DNA from: Vandammella animalimorsus
Lineage (GTDB): Bacteria; Pseudomonadota; Gammaproteobacteria; Burkholderiales; Burkholderiaceae_C
Assembly: GCF_002285265.1 (NCBI RefSeq)
Contig: NZ_NSJB01000002.1
Span: 310,001-374,000 of the forward strand
Reading direction: 5' to 3'
DNA length: 64,000 nucleotides
The notes beneath the pieces were generated by a model. The model was not told the origin of the DNA. It saw only the letters and a program-made list of their open reading frames with translations, and did not search any database. The first letter of the stretch is position 1. Every line of letters begins with the position of its first letter. Shown piece after piece: positions 29,363 through 38,093 of the stretch. Made by a program: the position numbers and the translations under genes.

Positions 29363-30213
29363 TGCCCCAGCCCACCGCGCCGCGCTTCATTGAGCACCGC
29401 AGCGAGCGGCTGCACCTGCTGGTGCGCGGCGCCGAGCACGCGCCGCAGGCGCCACGCTGCATGGGCGGCACCGGGCACTGCGTGCAGGCCGGGCTGTACG
29501 TCACGCTGCTGGTGCACGGCAGCCTGCAACTGCGTTGCGGCGACTGCGCCAGCGCGCCGCGCAGCGGCGGCATGCAGGTGCTGGCTGTGCGCGAGCCCCT
29601 GCCCTGGAGCGCACAGGGCCAAGCCTGCGCGCTGTGCGCCGTGGGCGTGAGCATGCTGCGCGCCGATCTGCGCGCGCGGGCGCTGGAGGGCTGGTTTGAC
29701 GGCCTGTTCGCCCCACACCAGACGCTGCGCCAGGTGCAGGTGGCGGCCGAGCCGCGCTGCCTGGCATTGGCGCAAGACATTCTGGGCAGCGACCCGCGCC
29801 AGCCTTTGGCGCTGATGCGGCTGGAGGCCGCCGCGCAAACCATCTTCCTGCGCGGCATTGCGGCGCTGCAGCAAGCGCGCGCGCCTGCGCAGCACGAGCG
29901 CCTGTTGCACCTGGCCGATGCGCTGGAGGCGGATCTGGCCCGCGCCTGGACGCTGGAGGACATGGCGCGCCTGGCCGGCATGAGCGCGCGCAGCCTGAGC
30001 GCGGCCTTCCGCCGCGAGCTGGGCGACACCCCCTTTGGCTGGCTGCGCCAGCGCCGCCTGCTGCGCGGCCGGCACATGGTGCTGGACGAGGGCCTGCCCA
30101 TCGCGCTGGCGGCCGAGCGCCTGGGCTTCAGCAGCGCGGCGCACTTCAGCACCGCCTTTCGCGCCCATTTCGGCCAGACGCCCAGCCAGATGCGCCGCCG
30201 GCCGCCGGGGTGA
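29362..30213 (+). CDS. AraC-family transcriptional regulator
   Basis: This 283-residue regulator has a C-terminal pair of helix-turn-helix units ('EDMARLAGMSARSLSAAFRRELGDTPFGWLRQRRL' and 'AAERLGFSSAAHFSTAFRAHFGQTPSQMRR', in pieces) and an N-terminal sensing domain with several cysteines (for example 'CMGGTGHC' and 'RCGDCASAP'). This suggests a redox or metal response, which is an inference. Its ATG overlaps the preceding stop (TGATG), so it is co-translated with the membrane thioredoxin. The nearest downstream target, across a MITE copy, is a siderophore receptor on the opposite strand. Confidence 0.88.
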   Translation: MPQPTAPRFIEHRSERLHLLVRGAEHAPQAPRCMGGTGHCVQAGLYVTLLVHGSLQLRCGDCASAPRSGGMQVLAVREPLPWSAQGQACALCAVGVSMLRADLRARALEGWFDGLFAPHQTLRQVQVAAEPRCLALAQDILGSDPRQPLALMRLEAAAQTIFLRGIAALQQARAPAQHERLLHLADALEADLARAWTLEDMARLAGMSARSLSAAFRRELGDTPFGWLRQRRLLRGRHMVLDEGLPIALAAERLGFSSAAHFSTAFRAHFGQTPSQMRRRPPG

Positions 30214-30240
30214 GCGCGGCGAGCCGGTGCGCGGGCTTCA

Positions 30241-30402
30241 GAACCTGTTCAGGATCTCGGCGCGAGCGGGCAAGAAGCGGTTTGGGATGGGATGCAAGGC
30301 GCAAAACGAAGCCATAGCTCGGGCTATGGCGAGGCTTTGCAACGCAAGCAGGCCACCCAAATCCGCTTGCTTGCCCGCCGTGCGAAGACTTTGAACAGGC
30401 GC
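30241..30402. mobile_element. Palindromic MITE-like element, copy 2
   Basis: A 162-base sequence runs parallel to copy 1 (21913-22072) over its whole length: the same ends (GAACCTGTTC... and ...TTTGAACAGGCGC), the same block around GCAAGAAGCGGTTTGGG and the same central GCCATAGC/GCTATGGC hairpin. It is more degenerate at its ends. It is flanked by TCA on both sides (30238-30240 and 30403-30405), and the right TCA is the stop codon (TGA on the minus strand) of the siderophore receptor gene. Confidence 0.8.
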
Positions 30403-32703
30403 TCAGAACTCAAACCCCACGCTCAGCGCGATCTGCCGGGCGTCGCCGGCGGCCAGGCCGTACTGGTTGTTGGCCGAGGGGTAGTAGACCTTGTCGAACA
30501 GGTTCTTGACGTTGAGCTGGAGCTTCATGGGGCGGCCGCCCACGGGCAGCGTGTAGGTGGCGAAGGCGTCGGCGACGGTGTAGGCGGGCAGCCAGAAGGC
30601 GTTGGCCGTGTCGCCGGGGCGCCGGCCGATGTAGCGCGCCCGCGCGCCCAGGCGCAGCTGGCCGGCGCCGACCTGCCCGGCGTTGTAGGTGGCCGCGGCG
30701 GAGGCCGTCACCCGCGCCACGTTGCTCAGGCGGTTGCCGGCGAATTCGGGGTCTTTGGTGACCTTGGCGTCCAGCCAGGCCAGGCTGCCGATCAGGCTCC
30801 AGCGGCGGCCCACTTCGCCGGCCACATCCAGCTCGATGCCGCGCGAGCGCGCCGCGCCGGCGGTGCGCCAGTCCTGGCGGCGCGTGGCGTCGTTGTACTG
30901 CTTGACCAGCACGTTTTTCTTGTCGATGTCGAAGAGGGCCAGCGAGCCGGTCAGGCCGCCGGGCACGTCGAGCTTGGCGCCGATTTCCCAGGAGACGCCT
31001 TTTTCCGGCGCGATGGAGGAGTCGATCACCATGCCGCTGGCGTGCGGCGCGATGGAGGAGACGGGCTTGACCGAGCGGCTGTAGCTGGCGTAGAGCGATT
31101 TGGTGCTGTCGAGCCTGTAGACCAGCCCCAGGCGCGGCAGCCAGACGCCGTCGCGCGTGTTGGTGTTGATCTTGAAGGGCCGCCCGCGCCCGGCCAGTTG
31201 CGACCAGTGCAGGTAGCGCAGGCCGCCCACGACGATCCATTGCGGGCCAAAGTGCATGGCGTCCTGGAAGAACAGCGACTGGTTGCGCAGGCGGTCGGTC
31301 TGGTCGCTGTCGGAGGGCACGACGCGGTCAGAAGGCTGAACCCGGCCGTACACGGGGTTGCGGTAGTCGAACTCGTGCGTGCGGGCCGCGCGGATCATGT
31401 CGGCGCGGTAGATGCGCCGGTTTTCAAGGTCCAGGCCGAACTGCATGTCGTGGCGCACGCCGCCGAGCCGGGCGCTGCCGTCCACGTAGGCCGTGCCGTA
31501 GGCGTCGGTGCTCAGCGCGCCGCGCGTGCCGTCGGCGCGGCGCGTGAGCAGGCCCCGGGCAGTGTCCACGGCCTGGATGCGCAGCTGGTTGGCGTCGTAG
31601 GTTTCGCGGTTGTAGCTGAGGCTGATGTGGCCCGACCAGCCCGGGGCGATGCGGTGGTCGATGGAGCTTTGCAGCAGGTGGCTGTTGCCCCACATCTGGT
31701 TGAACGGCTCGTCCAGGCGGCGGCGGATGGGCAGCGCCAGCGGCTTTTTCGTCGCCGGATCGATGACCACGGTGCGGTCAAACGGCACGTCGTAATCGCG
31801 AAACTCGTACCACAGCACGGCCTGCGTGTCGCGCCCGTACCAGGCCAGCGAGGGGGCGACGAGCGTGTCGCGCCGCTTGCCGAAGTTGCGCCAGTAGTCC
31901 TCGTTGGCGTGGTCCACGATCAGGCGCCAGGCCAGGCCCTTGTCGCCAATGGGGCCGGTGCTGTCCAGCGTCAGCCCGCCGCCGTGGCGGCCGTGGCCGT
32001 AGGTCGAGCCGCTCAGCGCCACGGTGGTGCGCCGCTCGGTCTGCGGCTTCTTGCTCACCACGTTGACCACGCCGCCCGGGTCCATGATGCCGTAGAACAT
32101 GGACGAGGGCCCCTTGAGCACCACCACGCTCTCGGCGGCGGCGTTCATGCCGCGCCCCTGCACCAGCGGCATGCCGTTGTGCATGATGGAGCCGTCGCGG
32201 TTGCCGCCAAAGCCGCGCTTCATGATGGTGTCCTGCGTGCCCGCCAGCGTGTTGCCCTGGGTGATGCCGCTGACGTTCATCAGCGCATCGTCCATGTGGC
32301 GCGGGCGCTGGTCGCGCAGCACCTGCGCCGCCACGGCGTTGGTGACCTGCGGCACCTCCAGCGCCGGCGCCAGCGAGCGCAGGGTGGAGGCATCGGGCGT
32401 GGGCTGGTAGTGGCTCTCCAGCTCCACCGGCACGGGCGCGGCGCGGCCCACCACCGTCACGGCGGCCAGCTCGCCGGCCTCGGCGGCCTCGGCGGCCTCG
32501 GCGGCGGCGCTGGCTGCTGCCGCCGGGCCCTTGCCGGGCGCCGCGCCCACCGGCTGGGCCTGGGCCAGCAGCGGCAGGCCCAGGGCGGCACAGGCCAGGC
32601 CCTGCCAGATGGCGCGCGTCAGGCGCCGCGCCGGCAGGCCGTGCGCCAGCGCGCAAGAGCAAGGGGGGCAAGAAAGGGTGAAAAGAGGCGGCATGGCAGT
32701 CAT
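30403..32703 (-). CDS. TonB-dependent siderophore receptor
   Basis: This 766-residue outer-membrane beta-barrel imports a ferric siderophore using TonB energy. A signal sequence ends near 'GLPLLAQAQ'. An Ala-rich linker precedes the TonB-box-like 'AAVTVVGR', the plug ('DALMNVSGITQGNTLAG', 'IMKRGFGG', 'VVVLKGPSSMFYGIMDPGGVVNVVSKKP' in pieces) and a 22-strand barrel ending in 'ALSVGFEF' with the terminal Phe. It belongs to the FhuA/FpvA-like siderophore group (TIGR01783-type). Start is ATG 32703; ATG 32694 is also possible. It is divergent from a second receptor, with a Fur box between. Confidence 0.93.
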   Translation of the reverse strand: MTAMPPLFTLSCPPCSCALAHGLPARRLTRAIWQGLACAALGLPLLAQAQPVGAAPGKGPAAAASAAAEAAEAAEAGELAAVTVVGRAAPVPVELESHYQPTPDASTLRSLAPALEVPQVTNAVAAQVLRDQRPRHMDDALMNVSGITQGNTLAGTQDTIMKRGFGGNRDGSIMHNGMPLVQGRGMNAAAESVVVLKGPSSMFYGIMDPGGVVNVVSKKPQTERRTTVALSGSTYGHGRHGGGLTLDSTGPIGDKGLAWRLIVDHANEDYWRNFGKRRDTLVAPSLAWYGRDTQAVLWYEFRDYDVPFDRTVVIDPATKKPLALPIRRRLDEPFNQMWGNSHLLQSSIDHRIAPGWSGHISLSYNRETYDANQLRIQAVDTARGLLTRRADGTRGALSTDAYGTAYVDGSARLGGVRHDMQFGLDLENRRIYRADMIRAARTHEFDYRNPVYGRVQPSDRVVPSDSDQTDRLRNQSLFFQDAMHFGPQWIVVGGLRYLHWSQLAGRGRPFKINTNTRDGVWLPRLGLVYRLDSTKSLYASYSRSVKPVSSIAPHASGMVIDSSIAPEKGVSWEIGAKLDVPGGLTGSLALFDIDKKNVLVKQYNDATRRQDWRTAGAARSRGIELDVAGEVGRRWSLIGSLAWLDAKVTKDPEFAGNRLSNVARVTASAAATYNAGQVGAGQLRLGARARYIGRRPGDTANAFWLPAYTVADAFATYTLPVGGRPMKLQLNVKNLFDKVYYPSANNQYGLAAGDARQIALSVGFEF

Positions 32704-33087
32704 CCAGGCAATCAACGCAATGAAAAACCACTGGCACGCAACCGGCGGCCCGCGCCACCCGCTCCGGGGCAAGGGCCGCGCCGGCCAGTTGGCGCGAAAC
32801 CGGCAATTTTGCAACTGAAAACCATTTGCGTTCGTTTCCGTGAGCTTGCCGCCTGCCGGCCTGGCCGCGCAAACATGCCGCCAAATGCAAATCATTCGCT
32901 ATTGCGTGAAAGTGCGCAGGCAGTCGGCGGCCTAGATTCCTCCCGCAAAGGCCCGCACACATCCGGCGGCCCAGGCCAGCGGCCCCTGCCCCGGCCAATG
33001 CCCGGGTCAATGCCGGCAGGCGCCACACACGGCGCGGCGGTTCGTGCAGGCCTGTTGCAGCACATCGCACAGCATGGAGGCATCGCA
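32704..33087. other. Divergent promoter region of two siderophore receptors
   Basis: This 384-base region holds no gene. It contains the Fur-box candidate near its middle (32884-32902) and a weaker similar site on the side of the minus-strand receptor (around 32817-32830, GCAAATGGTTTTC on the minus strand). A GGAGG ribosome site sits 7 bases before the plus-strand receptor start. Confidence 0.6.
32884..32902. promoter_or_regulatory. Fur box
   Basis: The core GCAAAT-C-ATTCGC (32887-32899) is a near-perfect 6-1-6 dyad. It matches the Fur pattern of inverted GATAAT/ATTATC-like hexamers in the G+C-adjusted form usual in high-GC betaproteobacteria. It lies almost midway between two divergent siderophore receptors, where iron repression of both would be expected. 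Confidence 0.7.
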
Positions 33088-35451
33088 ATGACAGCGCAGC
33101 TTGTTTCGCGGCCGTGGCAGCGCCGCGTTTTCTCTTCTCTTTCTTCCGCGCCAGCCCGCCCGCCCCGGTGGGTGCCTGGCGCGCTGGCGGCGGCCGTGCT
33201 GTGGGCGCTGGCAGCGTGGCCGGCCGGGGCAGCGCCGGCCAAGGCCGCGCCCGATGCGGCACAGCCCGCGCCGGCCGGCCCTGGCCGCCAGCCCGTGGCC
33301 GAGCTGCCCACCGTCACCGTGCGCGGCGATGCGCCCGATGCGCCTGGCGGGGCCGCCGCCGATGCGGGGCGCAGCGGCAAGCTGGCGCGGCGCGCGCTGG
33401 GCGCGACCAAGACCGACACGCCGCTGCTGCACGTGCCGCAGTCGGTGTCCGTCATCACCGAAACGGCGCTGCGCGACAGCGGCGCCACCAGCCTCGACCA
33501 GGCGCTGGCCTACCACCCCGGCCTGTACGCGCCGGTGGGCGGCGGCAACGATTCCAGCCGCTACGACTTCGTCAGCCTGCGCGGGCAAAGCTACAACGGC
33601 GCAATGTTTTTCGACGGCATGCGTGCCAGCTTCGGCGTGGGCAACCTGAGCCTGCCGCAGTTCGACCCCTGGCTGATCGAGCGCGTAGAGGTGCTGCGCG
33701 GCCCGGCCTCGGCGCTGTACGGGCAGGGCCTGCCCGGCGGCCTGGTCAACTTGCGCGCCAAGCGCCCGGGCACCCAGGCGCACCGCGCGGCCGGGCTGAC
33801 GCTGGGCAGCCACGGCCAGCGCGCCCTGCGGCTGGATGCGGGCGGCCAGGCGGGCCAGGGCGCGCTGGACTGGCGGCTGGCGGCGCTGGCGCGCGCGGCG
33901 GGCAACCGGATCGCGCACGTGCGCGAGCAGCGCGTGGCGCTGGCGCCCTCGCTGCGCTGGCGCATCGCGCCGGGCACGGCGCTGACGCTGCTGGCCAGCC
34001 ACCAGCGCGACCCCAAGGGCGGCTACTACCACAGCGCGCTGCCGCTGCAGGGCACGCTCACGCCGCTGCCCGGTGGCGGCCACATCCCGCGCCGCTTCTT
34101 CGTGGGCGAGCCGGGCTTTGACCGCTTCGCGCGCCGCCAAAGCACGGCCGGCTACGACTTCGAGCACGCCCTGGGCCAGGGGTGGCAGTTGCGCCACACG
34201 CTGCGCGCCATCGATTCCCAGGCCGAGGTGCAGGCGCTCTCGGCCACCGCGCTGGTGCCACCGGCCACGCTGATGCGCTCGGCCATGGCCGTGCATTCGC
34301 GCACCCGCGCGCTGCTGAGCGACACCACCGTGCAAGGCCGGGTGCAAACCGGCGCCGCGCAGCACCGCCTGCTGCTGGGGCTGGACGCCATGCGCAGCCG
34401 CACGCACCAGCGCCTGGGCATGAACCTGCAAGGGCTGCCGCCCATCGACATCTGGCAGCCCGGCTACGGCCAGGCTATCGCCGTGCCCGAGGGGCCGGGC
34501 AGCGCCATGCTCTGGGCCGACACGCGCGACCGCGCCAGCCAGATCGGCCTGTACGCGCAAGACCAGATCGACTGGGGGCGCTGGCGCCTGACCCTGGGCG
34601 GGCGCTACGACATCGCCCGCAGCCGCAGCGCGCGCGAAGGCCGGCTGATGGGCGTGCTGCCCACCGACGCGGCCAGCCGCCAGCGCGACCGCGCCTTCTC
34701 CGGCCGCGCCGCGCTGGGCTACCAATTGGGCGATGCGCTGGCCGCCTACCTCAGCCACGGCAGCGCTTTCCTGCCGCAAACCGGGCTGGATGCGCGTGGC
34801 CAGGGCTACCGCCCGCTGACGGCCCGGCAGTGGGAGGCGGGCCTCAAATACGCGCCGCCGCAAGGCGGGCTGCAACTGGCCGCCGCCATCTTCCAGATCC
34901 AGCAGAAAAACGCCCTCACGCCCGACCCCGAACCCAGCCACGTCTGCCCCGGCCTGGCCGGCCCCGGCGCCTGCATGGTGCAAACCGGCCGCCAGCGCAC
35001 CCGCGGGCTGGAGCTGGAGGCCCAGGCCGAGCTGGGCCGCGCCAGCTTCGTGCACGCCAGCCTCACCCTGCTGGACGCGCGCATCACCGCCAGCAACGGC
35101 CCCGAGCAGGGCCAGCGCCCCGTCAACATCCCGGCGCGCACGGCCTCGTTCTGGCTCGACCACGCCCTCAGCCCCCAATGGCGCATGAGCCTGGGCCTGC
35201 GCCACACCGGCAGCACCCGCGCCGACCCCGCCAACACCGTGCACGTGCCCGGCCACACCCTGATGGATGCCGCGCTGCGCTACCGCTTTGGCCATGGCGG
35301 CAGCCACGACGGCGCCAGCGCCGAGCGCCCCAGCCTCACGCTGCGCGCCAGCAACCTGGCCGACCGCCGCTACGTCAGCTGCGCCAGCGCCAGCTACTGC
35401 AACTGGGGCCGGGGCCGCACCCTCAGCCTTGAACTGCACTACCCCTGGTAA
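33088..35451 (+). CDS. TonB-dependent siderophore receptor
   Basis: This 787-residue outer-membrane receptor is of the FhuA-like siderophore type. The signal segment ends near 'AAWPAGAAPA'. 'ELPTVTVRGDAP' is the TonB-box region; the plug shows 'LLHVPQSVSVITETALRDSG', 'LDQALAYHPGLY' and 'VEVLRGPASALYGQGLPGGLVNL' (in pieces). The barrel ends 'TLSLELHYPW'. Two Cys pairs in the last third ('HVCPGLAGPGACMV', 'YVSCASASYCNWG') are also seen at similar places in the receptor at 43094. The ATG at 33088 has GGAGG 7 bases upstream; the frame stays open far upstream only because of base composition. A small gene follows 5 bases after the stop. Confidence 0.93.
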   Translation: MTAQLVSRPWQRRVFSSLSSAPARPPRWVPGALAAAVLWALAAWPAGAAPAKAAPDAAQPAPAGPGRQPVAELPTVTVRGDAPDAPGGAAADAGRSGKLARRALGATKTDTPLLHVPQSVSVITETALRDSGATSLDQALAYHPGLYAPVGGGNDSSRYDFVSLRGQSYNGAMFFDGMRASFGVGNLSLPQFDPWLIERVEVLRGPASALYGQGLPGGLVNLRAKRPGTQAHRAAGLTLGSHGQRALRLDAGGQAGQGALDWRLAALARAAGNRIAHVREQRVALAPSLRWRIAPGTALTLLASHQRDPKGGYYHSALPLQGTLTPLPGGGHIPRRFFVGEPGFDRFARRQSTAGYDFEHALGQGWQLRHTLRAIDSQAEVQALSATALVPPATLMRSAMAVHSRTRALLSDTTVQGRVQTGAAQHRLLLGLDAMRSRTHQRLGMNLQGLPPIDIWQPGYGQAIAVPEGPGSAMLWADTRDRASQIGLYAQDQIDWGRWRLTLGGRYDIARSRSAREGRLMGVLPTDAASRQRDRAFSGRAALGYQLGDALAAYLSHGSAFLPQTGLDARGQGYRPLTARQWEAGLKYAPPQGGLQLAAAIFQIQQKNALTPDPEPSHVCPGLAGPGACMVQTGRQRTRGLELEAQAELGRASFVHASLTLLDARITASNGPEQGQRPVNIPARTASFWLDHALSPQWRMSLGLRHTGSTRADPANTVHVPGHTLMDAALRYRFGHGGSHDGASAERPSLTLRASNLADRRYVSCASASYCNWGRGRTLSLELHYPW

Positions 35452-35456
35452 GCCGC

Positions 35457-35972
35457 ATGCCGCACGCCAAACCCCGCCCCCAAGCCGCCGCCCCGGCTCC
35501 TGCTCCTGCCCCCGCGACGGGCCAGGACGCCGCCCTGGCCCGCCAAGTACAGCAGCGCATGGACTTCAGCCACTGGCCCGCGCTCATCGTGCGCATGCCC
35601 AGCGCGGATCAGGCCCCCGTCCTGTTCGGCATGCTCGAAGCCGCGCTGCAACGCGGCCAGCCCTTCGCCCTGGTGGCCGACATGGCCGAATACCTCGGCG
35701 GCCCGCCCGAGACGCCCGCGCAGCGCAAAAGCGCCGCGCTCTGGCTCAAGCAGCACCGCCAGGCCTTTTTCAGCCTGTGCCGTGGCAACGTTTACGTGCT
35801 GGCCGACGCGCGCACCCGCGCCGCCTTGCTGGCCTCGGGCCGCCAGCAGGCCAGCGCCAGCGGCCTGCCCATCGAAGCCGCCGCCACGCTGGAGGAGGCG
35901 CTGGCGCTGGCACGCGGCTTGCTGGGCAAGGCAGGCCCACCATCTCAGAAATGCCCAGGAAACAAAAAATAA
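35457..35972 (+). CDS. Unknown protein coupled to a siderophore receptor
   Basis: I do not recognise this 171-residue protein. It has no signal peptide or membrane helix. After an Ala/Pro-rich start (to about residue 30) comes an alpha/beta pattern: 'HWPALIVRMPSADQAPVLFGML', 'FALVADMAEYLGGPPETPAQRKSAALWLKQHR' (in pieces), 'CRGNVYVLADARTRAAL' and a final helix 'TLEEALALARGLLG'. The order of strands and helices resembles STAS/SpoIIAA-like small domains, but this is only a fold impression. It starts 5 bases after the receptor stop, so it is almost certainly co-expressed with it and may share its Fur control. Confidence 0.75.
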   Translation: MPHAKPRPQAAAPAPAPAPATGQDAALARQVQQRMDFSHWPALIVRMPSADQAPVLFGMLEAALQRGQPFALVADMAEYLGGPPETPAQRKSAALWLKQHRQAFFSLCRGNVYVLADARTRAALLASGRQQASASGLPIEAAATLEEALALARGLLGKAGPPSQKCPGNKK

Positions 35973-36551
35973 CCAAAAGTGAACAAAAAACGTTCATTTT
36001 CGAAATAAATATCCGAATAAATAAGTAGATATTTGAAAAATAATGGCCCATATGCCATGTCTGTGCGTATGATGGGCCGAAAAGTGAGGGATGGCAGAAG
36101 CCCAAATCGAAGAACGCTGCGAGGGCCTGTTGGATGGCCCGATCATGCGGATGTTGTGCGCGGACTGGGGAGGTTTGCCGCACCAGCAGGCCATGGTGGT
36201 GCCAGGCGGCATTGCCATGGCCTGTGCCTTGCATCCGATTAAAAAAAGCCATGCGTTCAGCCCTTCTGCCCAAACCATGCACAGGCCAGGCCATGAAAAA
36301 GGCTTTTCAGGCCAGGTGATTCATTGGGCTGTGGGGCAAAAAAATAGCCGCATACCGGCGGATTTTCTTTTTGAGGCGCTCTGAAAAACCCCTCCTTGAT
36401 GGGTGCAGGCCTGCATGGGCTGTGTTGCACTTGGGGCTCTTGCAGTGGCGCCTTTTTCGTTCAGCGATTGGCTGCTGCTGCAAGCGCCCATGACCGGCAG
36501 GCATTGCGGTTGCACCATCCCCCATCGTGGTTCGGGCAAGGAGATCAAGCC
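35973..36551. other. Gene-poor spacer before arcD
   Basis: About 580 bases without a confident gene. The first 80 bases are strikingly AT-rich (A/T runs at 35965-36050) compared with the rest of the window. Short frames exist on both strands (for example 36091-36384 plus and 35994-36278 minus), but none has recognisable features or a good ribosome site. The arc promoter should be here; I found no clear FNR/ANR dyad (TTGAT-N4-ATCAA), only the half site TTGAT near 36398. Confidence 0.5.
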
Positions 36552-37979
36552 ATGGCACAGGAAGGCAAATTGCGGCTGGGCGCGCTCACGGCGCTGGTGG
36601 TTGGCTCCATGATCGGGGGCGGCATCTTTTCCATCCCGCAGAACATGGCCGCCGGCGCTGCGGCGGGCGCGGTGCTGATTGGCTGGGGGGTGACGGCCAT
36701 TGGCATGCTGATGCTGGCTTTCGTGTTTCAGACCCTGGCCAATCGCAAGCCGGAGCTGGACAACGGGGTGTACGCCTATGCCAAGGCGGGGTTTGGCAAT
36801 TACCTGGGCTTTTCATCGGCCTGGGGCTATTGGATCAGCGCCTGGCTGGGCAACGTCAGCTATCTGGTGCTGCTGTTTGGCACGCTGGGCTATTTCTTCC
36901 CGGTATTTGGCGAGGGCAATAACCGCGCGGCCATCGCAGGCGCCTCGCTGGTGCTGTGGTTTGTGCATGCCCTGGTGCTGCGCGGCATCAAGGAGGCGGC
37001 CTTCATCAACCTGGTCACCACCATCACCAAGGTGGTGCCGCTGCTGACTTTCATCGCCCTGGTGGGCCTGGCCTTCAAGATGGATGTGTTCACGGCCGAT
37101 TTCTGGGGCCGGGGCAATGCCGAGCTGGGCAGCGTGCTGACGCAGGTCAAGAGCATGATGCTGGTGACGGTGTGGGTGTTCATCGGCATCGAGGGCGCGA
37201 GCGTCTACTCGGCCCGCGCGCAAGTGCGCAGCGACGTGGGCAAGGCCACGGTGCTGGGCTTTGCGGGCGTGCTGCTGCTGCTGGTGATGGTCAACGTGCT
37301 CTCGGCCGGGGTGATGAGCCAGCCGGAGCTGGCCAAGCTGAAAAACCCGTCCATGGCCTATGTGCTCTCGCACGTGGTGGGCGACTGGGGCGCGGCCTTC
37401 ATTTCCATCGGCCTGATCATTTCCCTGGCCGGCGCGCTGCTGTCCTGGACTTTGCTCAGCGGCGAGATTCTCTATTCGGCCGCCAAGGATCAGACCGTGC
37501 CGGCATTTTTCCGCAGGGAAAACCGCAATGGCGTGCCGGCCAATGCGCTGTGGGTATCCAATGGCGCCATCCAGGCTTTTCTCATTCTCGCGCTGCTGTA
37601 CGGCAAGTCTTATCTCGACCTGATTTATCTGGCCACGTCGATGATTCTGATTCCGTACTTTTTCTCTGCCATTTACGCCGTCATGATTGCGGCGCGCGGC
37701 GATGGCTATGGCGCGGGGGATGACTCCCAGCGCCACCGGGACATGCTCATCGGCGCACTGGCCGTGGCCTACAGCGTGTGGCTGCTGTATGCGGCAGGCC
37801 TGAAGTATTTGCTGTTGTCCGCGCTGTTGTATGCCCCGGGCGCCATCGTCTATGCCAAGGCACGCCTTGAAAATGGCAAGCCAATATTCAACGATATTGA
37901 AAAAATGTATTTTGCGGCGGCCTTGGCCGGGGCGGCATATGCAGGCTATGGGCTTTATAGGGGCACCTTGACGATCTGA
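36552..37979 (+). CDS. arcD: Arginine/ornithine antiporter
   Basis: This 475-residue inner-membrane APC-superfamily transporter has about 12-13 helices. It exchanges external arginine for internal ornithine. The N-terminal 'LGALTALVVGSMIGGGIFSIPQNMA' (in pieces) with the GSMIGGGIF substrate loop, 'LDNGVYAYAKAGFGNYLGF' and 'FIGIEGASVYSARA' are typical of ArcD of the basic amino-acid antiporter group. A GGAG site precedes the ATG at 36552; longer frames upstream are not transporter-like. First gene of arcDABC. Confidence 0.95.
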   Translation: MAQEGKLRLGALTALVVGSMIGGGIFSIPQNMAAGAAAGAVLIGWGVTAIGMLMLAFVFQTLANRKPELDNGVYAYAKAGFGNYLGFSSAWGYWISAWLGNVSYLVLLFGTLGYFFPVFGEGNNRAAIAGASLVLWFVHALVLRGIKEAAFINLVTTITKVVPLLTFIALVGLAFKMDVFTADFWGRGNAELGSVLTQVKSMMLVTVWVFIGIEGASVYSARAQVRSDVGKATVLGFAGVLLLLVMVNVLSAGVMSQPELAKLKNPSMAYVLSHVVGDWGAAFISIGLIISLAGALLSWTLLSGEILYSAAKDQTVPAFFRRENRNGVPANALWVSNGAIQAFLILALLYGKSYLDLIYLATSMILIPYFFSAIYAVMIAARGDGYGAGDDSQRHRDMLIGALAVAYSVWLLYAAGLKYLLLSALLYAPGAIVYAKARLENGKPIFNDIEKMYFAAALAGAAYAGYGLYRGTLTI

Positions 37980-38093
37980 ATTGTTCTGTTTCAGGTGTTT
38001 TCAGCACCAGGGTATTTTCAATCGTCCATCGAGCGCCAGCGCCACCCATGAGGACGACGCGCCACCGATTTTTTATGAAAAGGGAGAGCCACC

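Noticed and set aside
30292-33087. Very long open frame running from the MITE copy into the receptor at 33088
   Set aside because: It lies antisense to a real receptor gene and stays open because of high GC. The true start at 33088 has GGAGG and a signal peptide.
36091-36384. 97-codon frame upstream of arcD
   Set aside because: No ribosome site at proper distance, no recognisable motif, and competing frames on the other strand.
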